A stretch of 8,756 nucleotides of DNA from positions 1 through 8,756 of the forward strand of contig CAZMCA010000143.1 of the NCBI GenBank assembly GCA_964564595.1, in the 5' to 3' direction. Every line of letters starts with the position of its first letter. The stretch's first letter is position 1. Positions 1 through 5,668 of the stretch are shown in pieces. Below the pieces are notes generated by a model. That model was given only the letters and a program-made list of their open reading frames with translations, was not told the DNA's origin and ran no database searches. The translations under genes and the position numbers were made by a program. This DNA is from JBEVOS01 sp964564595. Its GTDB lineage: Bacteria > Pseudomonadota > Alphaproteobacteria > Caulobacterales > Aquidulcibacteraceae.

Positions 1-778
1 ACGCGGGGTCCATGTCGCCGAGCAGCACGACCGGCCATTCCGCAAGCCCGCACACTTCTTCGAGCAGGCCAACGTCTTCAACCAGCTCAAGCCCGCGCTG
101 CGCGCACACGGTCCGCGCGCCATCGAGAATGATCTTCTTCCGCTCCTCGCGGTCGATCAGCACCTTCGCGTTGCGAAGGCCGCCCTCGTATTGCGCGAGG
201 TTCGTCACCGGGATCGCGCGCGGCGCGTGGAAGCGGTGGCCCCACGTAATCGCCTCGCTCTTCACGCCCGGCAGATCGATCGCGACGGCCTTGCCGTCGA
301 ACACGCAGAGCGCGTTGTGCAGCGGGCGCACCCATTGCAAATCCGCCGACCCTGAGCGCATCGATTTGGGCCACGGAAACGCGCGCACGATCTCCGGCAC
401 GGCTTGCGCCACGACATCCGCCGTCTTCGCGCCGCGCTTCTCAATCACCGCGACGTAAAAATCGCCCTTCGGATCGGCCTGCACCTTCGCGTCTTTGATC
501 GAACCGAGCCCAGCGCCCTTCACGAAGCCCTCGATCGCTTTCTCCGGCGCGCCGACGCGCGGGCCTTTGCGCTCTTCGCGCACATCCGGCGTGCCCGACG
601 GCAGATCGTCGATCACCAGCGCAATGCGGCGCGGCCCGGAGAACGTCTCGATCTTCTTCGGCTCCAGCCCCGCCGCCTTCAGCTTATCGCCAAGCAGCCG
701 CGCCAAATCCTCTTCCGCACGCTTTTGCATGCGCGCCGGAATCTCTTCCGAGAACAACTCGATCAAAAGCTGCGGCAT
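1..778 (-). CDS. glyS: Glycyl-tRNA synthetase beta subunit, N-terminal part (3' end cut by window edge)
   Basis: Beta subunit of the alpha2beta2 bacterial glycyl-tRNA synthetase, which charges tRNA-Gly in the cytoplasm; the beta chain carries the tRNA-binding regions. The frame is open for 259 codons from ATG at 778-776 to the window edge with no stop. The translation starts MPQLLIELFSEEIPARMQ, matching the family N-terminus (LLxExxxEEIP). It continues with SGPRRIALVI, KGPRVGAP, WVRPLHNALCVFDGKAV, a GHRFH segment and LLEEVCGLAEWPVVLLG, all typical of GlyS. The full protein is usually about 690 residues, so roughly 60% is missing. The start lies 4 bp after the glyQ stop, so the two are almost certainly co-transcribed with glyQ first. 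No frameshift is visible. Confidence 0.95.
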   Translation of the reverse strand, partial: MPQLLIELFSEEIPARMQKRAEEDLARLLGDKLKAAGLEPKKIETFSGPRRIALVIDDLPSGTPDVREERKGPRVGAPEKAIEGFVKGAGLGSIKDAKVQADPKGDFYVAVIEKRGAKTADVVAQAVPEIVRAFPWPKSMRSGSADLQWVRPLHNALCVFDGKAVAIDLPGVKSEAITWGHRFHAPRAIPVTNLAQYEGGLRNAKVLIDREERKKIILDGARTVCAQRGLELVEDVGLLEEVCGLAEWPVVLLGDMDPA

Positions 779-782
779 CGCT

Positions 783-1664
783 CTACGCCGCCTCGCTGTC
801 GGCCCACGCGCTCGCGCAGCCCTTCGCCAAATCCCGCACACGCGCGATGAAGCTCTGCCGCTCCGTCGGCGAAACCACGCCGCGCGCGTCCAGCAAATTG
901 AACAGGTGCGACGCCTTCAGCGTGTAATCATACGCCGGCAGCACGCAGTTTTCCGCGAGCAAGCGCTTGGCCTGCGTTTCCGCATCCTCGAACCACCGGA
1001 GCACCATCGCGGAATCCGAAAGCTCGAAATTGAAGCGCGACTGCTGCTGCTCGTTCTTCAGATACACGTCGCCGTACGAGATCGGGTATTCGCTCTGCGG
1101 GTCGTTGAACGGCAGGTCGTACACACGATCGACGCCGAAGACGTACATCGCCAGCCGCTCTAGCCCGTAGGTGAGTTCGCCCGACACCGGCCGCACGTCT
1201 AAACCGCCGACTTGCTGGAAGTAGGTGTATTGCGACACCTCCATCCCGTCGCACCACACTTCCCAGCCGAGGCCCCAGGCGCCGACCGTCGGGTTCTCCC
1301 AGTCGTCTTCCACGAACCGGATGTCGTGCAGCAACGGATCGAGGCCGATGGCCTTGAGTGAGCCCAGATAGAGATCCTGCATGTCCGGCGGGTTCGGCTT
1401 CAGGATCACCTGGAACTGGTAATAGTGCTGCAGCCGGTTCGGGTTCTCGCCGTAGCGGCCGTCCTTGGGCCGGCGCGAGGGCTGCACATAGGCCGCGCGC
1501 CAAGGCTTCGGCCCGAGCGCCCGCAGCGTCGTCGCCGGGTGCAAGGTCCCCGCGCCCACTTCCATGTCGTAGGGCTGCAAGATCGCGCAGCCCTGCTCGG
1601 CCCAATAGGCTTGGAGCGTCAGGATCACGTCCTGGAAACAGCGGGGCTTTCGGGGCTCGGTCAT
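783..1664 (-). CDS. glyQ: Glycyl-tRNA synthetase alpha subunit
   Basis: Catalytic class II alpha subunit of glycyl-tRNA synthetase; it activates glycine with ATP and works with GlyS. The product is 293 aa, close to the family's usual 290-305. Nearly the whole chain is recognisable: FQDVILTLQAYWAEQGC (10-26), QPYDMEVGAGTLHP (30-43), the arginine-rich class II segment QPSRRPKDGRYGENPNRLQH (61-80), the GAWGLGWEVW block (128-137) and ELTYGLERLAMY (163-174). ATG at 1664-1662 was chosen because the family homology begins about ten residues in. The frame stays open upstream to 1967, but that extension overlaps rnhB on the other strand and is low-complexity, so it is rejected. Divergent from rnhB across about 88 bp; glyS follows 4 bp downstream. 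Confidence 0.97.
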   Translation of the reverse strand: MTEPRKPRCFQDVILTLQAYWAEQGCAILQPYDMEVGAGTLHPATTLRALGPKPWRAAYVQPSRRPKDGRYGENPNRLQHYYQFQVILKPNPPDMQDLYLGSLKAIGLDPLLHDIRFVEDDWENPTVGAWGLGWEVWCDGMEVSQYTYFQQVGGLDVRPVSGELTYGLERLAMYVFGVDRVYDLPFNDPQSEYPISYGDVYLKNEQQQSRFNFELSDSAMVLRWFEDAETQAKRLLAENCVLPAYDYTLKASHLFNLLDARGVVSPTERQSFIARVRDLAKGCASAWADSEAA

Positions 1665-1731
1665 GGAAGCGTGGGGCGTAAGGCTCACCGGGCGTCTGAT
1701 CAAGGCGCCGCCCCGGTTTGCGGGCGCTCCG

Positions 1732-1736
1732 GAATC
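1732..1736. promoter_or_regulatory. GANTC (CcrM) site in the glyQ-rnhB divergent intergenic region
   Basis: GAATC, a match to the CcrM methylation target, lies in the 88 bp between glyQ and rnhB, 16 bp before the rnhB ATG. The motif is seen directly. Any effect on transcription is inference; no CtrA-like box or clear -35/-10 pair was seen beside it. Confidence 0.4.
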
Positions 1737-1752
1737 TGACCACCCTCGGCGC

Positions 1753-2316
1753 ATGGGCATTTGTGGGATCGATGAGGCGGGCCGCGGCCCCTGGGCCGGG
1801 CCGGTGGTCGCCGCCGCCGTGGTTCTGCCGGCGAAGGGCCGCCCGAAGGGGCTTGCCGATAGCAAGCAGCTCAACGCGGAAGCCCGCGCCGAACTCGCCG
1901 CCGCGATCCGCGCCTGCGCCGATGTGGGAGTCGGGCTCGCGACCGTCGAGGAGATCGACGAACTCAATATCTATCAGGCGACGTTCGTGGCCATGCAGCG
2001 CGCGCTCGCCGCGCTTAGCCAAGCGCCCGCCGCCGCATTGATAGACGGCAACGCGCTGCCCCCGCTGCCATGCCCCGCCGAAGCGATCATCGATGGGGAC
2101 GCGCACGTCGCCTCGATCTCCGCCGCCTCCATCATCGCAAAGGTCCACCGCGACGCGATGATGGAAGAGTATTGCGCGCAATATCCCGGCTACGGCTTCG
2201 CCAAGCACAAAGGCTACGGCGTGCCTGAGCACCAGCAAGCGCTCGCCCGCCTCGGCCCCTGCGCGATCCACCGCCGCAGCTTCAAGCCAATCCGCCTGAT
2301 GCTGGAAGCGGCCTAG
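1753..2316 (+). CDS. rnhB: Ribonuclease HII
   Basis: Endonuclease that cuts the RNA strand of RNA:DNA hybrids and nicks at single misincorporated ribonucleotides, supporting Okazaki primer removal and ribonucleotide excision repair. The 187-aa product has the family signatures in order: GIDEAGRGPWAGPVVAAAV (5-23) with acidic pair D7/E8, LADSKQL (34-40), LIDGN (96-100) with D98, SISAASIIAKVHRD (121-134) with D134, and YPGYGFAKHKGYGVPEH (144-160) followed by HRRSFKPI. All four expected metal-binding acidic residues are present. The start at 1753 puts the DEAGRG motif at residue 7. An in-frame ATG at 1663 would add 30 residues lacking family resemblance and overlap the glyQ start codon, so it is less likely. 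No strong Shine-Dalgarno precedes either. The stop overlaps the stop of the convergent gene by 4 bp. Confidence 0.93.
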   Translation: MGICGIDEAGRGPWAGPVVAAAVVLPAKGRPKGLADSKQLNAEARAELAAAIRACADVGVGLATVEEIDELNIYQATFVAMQRALAALSQAPAAALIDGNALPPLPCPAEAIIDGDAHVASISAASIIAKVHRDAMMEEYCAQYPGYGFAKHKGYGVPEHQQALARLGPCAIHRRSFKPIRLMLEAA

Positions 2317-3002
2317 CTCACCGTGAAGCCGGTGCGCACGCGCGGCCCGTACGGCCCCGCGCCGATGCAGACGCCGCCCGCGTACTGATACCAAATCCCA
2401 CGCCCGGCGCTGACGCTCATGTTGAAGCTCACGCGCGAGCCTGGGCGCACCGTGAGCGGCAGGCCCGTCGCTTCGCTATCGATGCCCTGCATGCGGTTGC
2501 CGCCGATGACTTGCGACTCCGTATCGTAGTCGAGGCCCATCGCGCGGAAATCGAGGTTGCGCGGTTCAGCGCTCGCCAGGTTCGTTGTGAAGCCGCCCTG
2601 CGTCAGCGCGCAATCGCCTGCCGCGCCGCCATTGGTTTGCCCCGCCAGCACGGTGTCGACGCCCATCTGGAAGCCGAGCGCATCGTACGTGCCGTACGGA
2701 ATTTGCAGCGAGCTCGCGAAGCGGCCGATCTCGGTGTTGGCTGAAACGCTCGCGAAGTTGAACGTCTGTGCGCCCGAAGCGATCGTCACCATTTGCTGGT
2801 CCGAGCTGCGGCGCAGCTGGAATTCGTAGATCGTAATTTCGAGGCGCGTCGCCGGGCCCATGCAATAGCCGGTGAACGCCGCGTTCGAATTGTCCGAACA
2901 CAGCATCGTCTCCCAACCCACGTCAGCGTCGGTCGGTTGGGCGGCCGCGAGCGCGGCGTTGCTGACGAAAAGCGCGAAGGCTGCGATGAAAGCGCGAAAC
3001 AT
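2313..3002 (-). CDS. Secreted four-cysteine protein of unknown function, downstream partner of the barrel gene
   Basis: Not recognised as a named family. The 229-aa product begins with a Sec-type signal peptide (MFRAFIAAFALFVSNAALAA, cleavage probably near residues 20-22), so it should be periplasmic or exported. The mature part is rich in alternating hydrophobic/polar stretches suggesting a beta-sandwich. Examples are RLEITIYEFQL (53-63), SSLQIPYGTYDALGFQMGV (97-115) and PLTVRPGSRVSFNMSVSAG (182-200). Four cysteines (35, 47, 131, 212) could form two disulfides. The IPYGTY segment faintly recalls DUF4382-like sandwiches, which is not enough to assign. An AGGAG ribosome-binding site at 3012-3008 lies 5 nt before the ATG and overlaps the upstream gene's stop codon. 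Translation is therefore probably coupled to the inverse-autotransporter barrel gene, and a partner or cargo role with that barrel is inference. The 3' end overlaps the rnhB stop. Confidence 0.85.
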   Translation of the reverse strand: MFRAFIAAFALFVSNAALAAAQPTDADVGWETMLCSDNSNAAFTGYCMGPATRLEITIYEFQLRRSSDQQMVTIASGAQTFNFASVSANTEIGRFASSLQIPYGTYDALGFQMGVDTVLAGQTNGGAAGDCALTQGGFTTNLASAEPRNLDFRAMGLDYDTESQVIGGNRMQGIDSEATGLPLTVRPGSRVSFNMSVSAGRGIWYQYAGGVCIGAGPYGPRVRTGFTVS

Positions 3003-3007
3003 GGCGG

Positions 3008-3012
3008 CTCCT
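3008..3012 (-). promoter_or_regulatory. Ribosome-binding site of the secreted four-cysteine protein
   Basis: The minus strand reads TAGGAGCCGCCATG: the stop TAG of the barrel gene runs into AGGAG, and five bases later comes the ATG. This is the clearest Shine-Dalgarno at an ATG in the window. It supports the chosen start and translational coupling of the two genes. Confidence 0.75.
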
Positions 3013-3964
3013 ATTCGCTGCGCGAAACGGTGATCGTGCCGGTGGCGTAGGCGCCGCCCTGGCTCTCGGTGATGATGCGGTTTTCGCGCTCGACGAAATC
3101 GAGCGTGTGGCCGGAGAGATCGCGCCCTTCGAGCGGAACCTCAGACCAGAAATTGCGCGTCGCCGTCGGCCCATCGCGCCCGGCAAGACGAATGCGCAGG
3201 CCGAGGTAGTAATCGCCCTCCGGATCCTCGTCGCCCGCATATGTGCCGACGAACTGGAAGTGATCGCTGACATCCGCGCTCAGCGTGCCCTGCAGCCCCT
3301 CCGCATCCGGGCCGCCAATGCCTTCCCACTGATAGTAGCGCGCGCCGATCCGCAGCCACGGCATGTACGGCGCCTGCGCATCGACCGAGGCATCCGCGCC
3401 ATCGAGCGCGTGTTCGCGCACGCCCGCGCCGATCTGCTCCCAATCGCTGATCGCTTGATAAACGTTGGCGCGGAACGTGAAGATCGGGCCGACGGCCTCC
3501 GCGCCAATCGAAGCGCGCTGATGGCCTGCATCGAACGAATAATCATAGAACGCATTGACGCCGAGCATCAGCTTCTGGTTCGGCGAGAGCCAGCGATAGC
3601 CAAGCCCCGTGTTCAGCGTCTGATCGTCATGCGCGTGCGCAAGGCGCGCTTGCCAGAACACGGTGTTGTCGCCCGATTGCGCCAGCGGCTGGATCGTCTC
3701 GGCCCAAAAGCGGCTGTCGCCATCGCTGTGATAATCGTAGCCGCCGCGCACGCGGCTCAGCCACTCGGCGTTCCGATCGCCCGTCACCGCCGCCAGCGAA
3801 TTGCGCACATCGCCAGAAACGCTCGCCCCGCCCTCGCCCGCGCGCAGCGTCACGGCGCCGCCTCCCAGCGAATGGCTCGCCGAAAGATCCTGCGCCGCCG
3901 CCGATCCAGCCGTCGCGACAACGATCGCCCCGGCGATGCGCAGCGCGCTCGCATGCTTTGTCAT
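3011..3964 (-). CDS. Inverse-autotransporter-type outer-membrane beta-barrel protein without a passenger domain
   Basis: A 317-aa protein with signal peptide (MTKHASALRIAGAIVVATAGSAAAQ, cleavage near 24) followed by a barrel of the intimin/invasin (inverse autotransporter, IAT_beta-like) type. Family marks are GLGYRWL (120-126), LGVNAFYDYSFDAGHQRASI (134-153) followed by GAEA, the SDWE segment (173-176), alternating strands such as YYLGLRIRLA, and the terminal DFVERENRIITES (289-301). In intimin and invasin the last of these marks the exit from the barrel into the extracellular passenger. Here the chain ends only 16 residues later (stop at 3013-3011), so there is no Ig-like passenger, lectin domain or LysM. 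It could be a stand-alone adhesin or porin, or a barrel acting with the separately encoded secreted protein 8 bp downstream. The leader holds a GC-rich inverted repeat. Confidence 0.85.
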   Translation of the reverse strand: MTKHASALRIAGAIVVATAGSAAAQDLSASHSLGGGAVTLRAGEGGASVSGDVRNSLAAVTGDRNAEWLSRVRGGYDYHSDGDSRFWAETIQPLAQSGDNTVFWQARLAHAHDDQTLNTGLGYRWLSPNQKLMLGVNAFYDYSFDAGHQRASIGAEAVGPIFTFRANVYQAISDWEQIGAGVREHALDGADASVDAQAPYMPWLRIGARYYQWEGIGGPDAEGLQGTLSADVSDHFQFVGTYAGDEDPEGDYYLGLRIRLAGRDGPTATRNFWSEVPLEGRDLSGHTLDFVERENRIITESQGGAYATGTITVSRSE

Positions 3965-3974
3965 GTATCCCGCC

Positions 3975-4002
3975 CCCCGGCCGGCTTCTGCGCGGCCCGG
4001 GG
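3975..4002 (-). repeat. GC-rich imperfect inverted repeat in the barrel gene leader
   Basis: The plus-strand arms CCCCGGCCGGC and CGGCCCGGGG pair over six bases, then three more after a one-base bulge, leaving a short loop. In the minus-strand transcript the structure would end about 10 bases before the ATG at 3964, close to where a ribosome binds. The pairing is visible; a regulatory role is inference, and GC-rich DNA makes chance pairing common. Confidence 0.35.
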
Positions 4003-4079
4003 CACCGTAAGAAAATTATGGTGAAGGAAGTCTTTCCCGAGCGTCCTCAAGGGTCATTCCCCAGACGCAGCCGCGCCCG

Positions 4080-4095
4080 TTGATTCTCTCTTAAC
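4080..4095 (+). promoter_or_regulatory. CtrA-like box overlapping a GANTC site upstream of ccrM
   Basis: TTGA (4080-4083), seven bases, then TTAAC (4091-4095): one mismatch from the CtrA consensus TTAA-N7-TTAAC. The CcrM target GATTC (4082-4086) lies inside the box, spanning the left half-site and spacer. The box ends 37 bp before the ccrM TTG start, a fitting place for a promoter element. In Caulobacter crescentus ccrM is known to be activated by CtrA and affected by GANTC methylation near its promoter, so the motif fits established biology. Binding here is inferred. Confidence 0.6.
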
Positions 4096-4132
4096 CGTCA
4101 AGTCAGAATGTGCCCCTTCCTGGGGGCAAGCT

Positions 4133-5245
4133 TTGGCGCGCAAGCGGACCACACCATCGGCGACGCCGGCGTTCACGGCCGATCGCGTCGTCATCGGCGA
4201 TTGCGTGGCCGAGATGGCGCGCCTGCCGGCTGGCTGCGCCGATCTCGTGTTCGCCGATCCGCCCTACAACCTCCAGCTCGGCGGCGATCTCACCCGCCCG
4301 GACCAATCGCGCGTCGATGGCGTCGATGACGATTGGGACAAGTTCGCGGACTTTGCCGAGTACGACGCGTTCACGCGCGCGTGGCTCACCGAGGCGCGCC
4401 GCTGCTTGAAGGACGACGGCGCCCTCTGGGTGATCGGCTCCTATCACAACATCTTCCGCGTCGGCGCGATCCTCCAGGACCTGGGCTATTGGTTCTTGAA
4501 CGACATCGTGTGGCGCAAATCGAACCCGATGCCGAACTTCAAAGGCACGCGCTTCACCAACGCGCACGAGACCCTGATCTGGGCCGCCAAATCGCCGAAG
4601 GCGCGCTACACGTTCCACTACCACGCGCTCAAAGTGCTGAATGACGATCTGCAGATGCGGTCCGATTGGACGATCCCGATCTGCACCGGCGCCGAGCGCC
4701 TCAAGGACGCCGCCGGTCGCAAGCTGCACCCGACTCAAAAGCCCGAAGCGCTTCTTTCGCGCGTGCTGCTCGCCACCAGCAATCCGGGCGATCTCGTGCT
4801 CGACCCATTCTTCGGCACGGGCGCGACGGGCGCCGCCGCCAAGAAGCTGAGCCGCCGCTATCTCGGCATCGAACGCGACAAAACCTACGCCGCCGCCGCG
4901 AAGAAACGCCTCAAGGATATTGAGCCAATGGCAGAAGCCGATTTGCAGGTCACGCTCGGCAAGCGCGATGAACCCCGCGTGCCCTTCGGCCACGTGCTCG
5001 AGGCAGGGTTCATCCGCCCAGGCGACATTCTGGTGTCGCCCGATGGCCGCCATCGCGCGCGCGTGCGCGCCGATGGGTCGCTCGTGATCGATGACTTTTC
5101 CGGCTCGATCCACCGCGCCGGCGCGCATGTGATGAACGCACCCGCCTGCAACGGCTGGACGTTCTGGCACACCGAAGCCAAGCGCGAACCGATCGACCTT
5201 TTCCGCCGCGAAGTCCGCCGCCAGATGGCGACGCTGACCGCCTAA
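4133..5245 (+). CDS. ccrM: CcrM-type cell-cycle-regulated GANTC adenine DNA methyltransferase
   Basis: Beta-class N6-adenine methyltransferase that methylates the A of GANTC using S-adenosylmethionine; in Caulobacter and relatives it acts late in S phase and couples replication to transcription. The 370-aa product aligns through its length with my recollection of Caulobacter CcrM (358 aa). It has catalytic DPPYNLQLGGDL (42-53), IGSYHNIFRVG (101-111), IVWRKSNPMPNFKGTRF (125-141), HETLIWA, MRSDWTIPICTG (175-186), HPTQKPEALL (199-208) and the AdoMet-binding DPFFGTGATG (224-233). A C-terminal RAMA-like DNA-binding domain spans about 280-350, ending NGWTFWH. The best start is TTG at 4133 with GGGGG 6 nt upstream. 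The ATG at 4108 is out of frame, and the next in-frame ATG (4214) would remove the first strand of the fold. A CtrA-like box lies upstream; the next gene abuts the stop. Confidence 0.96.
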   Translation: MARKRTTPSATPAFTADRVVIGDCVAEMARLPAGCADLVFADPPYNLQLGGDLTRPDQSRVDGVDDDWDKFADFAEYDAFTRAWLTEARRCLKDDGALWVIGSYHNIFRVGAILQDLGYWFLNDIVWRKSNPMPNFKGTRFTNAHETLIWAAKSPKARYTFHYHALKVLNDDLQMRSDWTIPICTGAERLKDAAGRKLHPTQKPEALLSRVLLATSNPGDLVLDPFFGTGATGAAAKKLSRRYLGIERDKTYAAAAKKRLKDIEPMAEADLQVTLGKRDEPRVPFGHVLEAGFIRPGDILVSPDGRHRARVRADGSLVIDDFSGSIHRAGAHVMNAPACNGWTFWHTEAKREPIDLFRREVRRQMATLTA

Positions 5246-5668
5246 GTGGCGGCTCTCTACGCGAACAAGCGCGCCTGGCGCGTGCGCATCGCGCAAGCGG
5301 CGGTGTGGATCACGTTCGCGGCGATCGCCTCCGTGATGTTCGGCCCGCCGCACCCGAACGACACGCTCGCCGATCACATCGTAGGATACGGCGGCCTCGC
5401 CTTCATCACGCTGTGCGTGCTCGGCATGGAGCTTTATCTGCGGCTCTACGTGCTGCGCATCGAAGACGACGGCGCCAATCTACGCATCACCACGCTTGCG
5501 ACGCTGCATCACCGCACGCGGACCGTTCCGCGCGCCGACACAAGCTTTGGCGCCGAACGCCATGATTACAGCCCCGCTGGCGTATCGCCTGGCGTCGACA
5601 ACACCTGGCGCACTTTCAATGTGCGCGGCCAGCGCCTGCCCTACATCGTCGATACGACGATCGACTAA
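5246..5668 (+). CDS. Small two-TM membrane protein of unknown function, abutting ccrM
   Basis: No family recognised. The 140-aa product starts with GTG directly after the ccrM TAA (0 bp gap), so it is almost certainly translated from the ccrM message. A short basic N-terminus (KRAWRVR) precedes two hydrophobic helices, about 15-33 (IAQAAVWITFAAIASVMFG) and 44-69 (HIVGYGGLAFITLCVLGMEL onward). A soluble tail of about 70 residues (70-140) follows, with strand-like segments LRITTLATL, TWRTFNV and LPYIVDTTID. The layout of two TM helices plus a small beta-rich domain resembles bacterial PH-like (YcxB/bPH) membrane proteins, but no diagnostic motif confirms this. The hydrophobic layout and exact junctions support a real gene. 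Its stop overlaps the mutY stop on the other strand by 4 bp. Confidence 0.8.
   Translation: MAALYANKRAWRVRIAQAAVWITFAAIASVMFGPPHPNDTLADHIVGYGGLAFITLCVLGMELYLRLYVLRIEDDGANLRITTLATLHHRTRTVPRADTSFGAERHDYSPAGVSPGVDNTWRTFNVRGQRLPYIVDTTID

Larger units (their letters stand above)
3965..4132. other. Divergent intergenic region between the barrel gene and ccrM
   Basis: This 168-bp gap is the longest non-coding stretch in the window and must hold the promoters of both divergent genes. On the ccrM side it contains a CtrA-like box (4080-4095) overlapping a GATTC site. On the barrel side it contains an imperfect GC-rich inverted repeat at 3975-4002 and the AT-rich patch AAAATTATGG near 4013-4022. On the minus strand this patch reads CCATAATTTT and could serve as a -10 (CATAAT), though no well-spaced -35 was found. 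Confidence 0.6.

Noticed and set aside
1665..1967. 101-residue N-terminal extension of glyQ
   Set aside because: Low-complexity serine/alanine-rich sequence antisense to rnhB; the GlyQ family begins close to the ATG at 1664.
928..2394. Long open frame of 488 codons on the minus strand
   Set aside because: It runs through glyQ in another frame and antisense to rnhB, both of which are clear. The translation is arginine/glycine/alanine-rich with no domain; typical of GC-rich shadow frames.
3107..4024. 305-codon plus-strand frame opposite the barrel gene
   Set aside because: Arginine/alanine-rich with no signal peptide or motif, fully antisense to a gene with signal peptide and recognisable barrel signatures.
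4013..4060. Sigma70-type promoter for the barrel gene
   Set aside because: CATAAT on the minus strand is a plausible -10, but the nearest TTGAGG lies about 24 bp away, too far for a -35; not called as a promoter.
4103..5377. 424-codon minus-strand frame opposite ccrM
   Set aside because: ccrM is unmistakable along its whole length; the antisense frame is a composition artefact.
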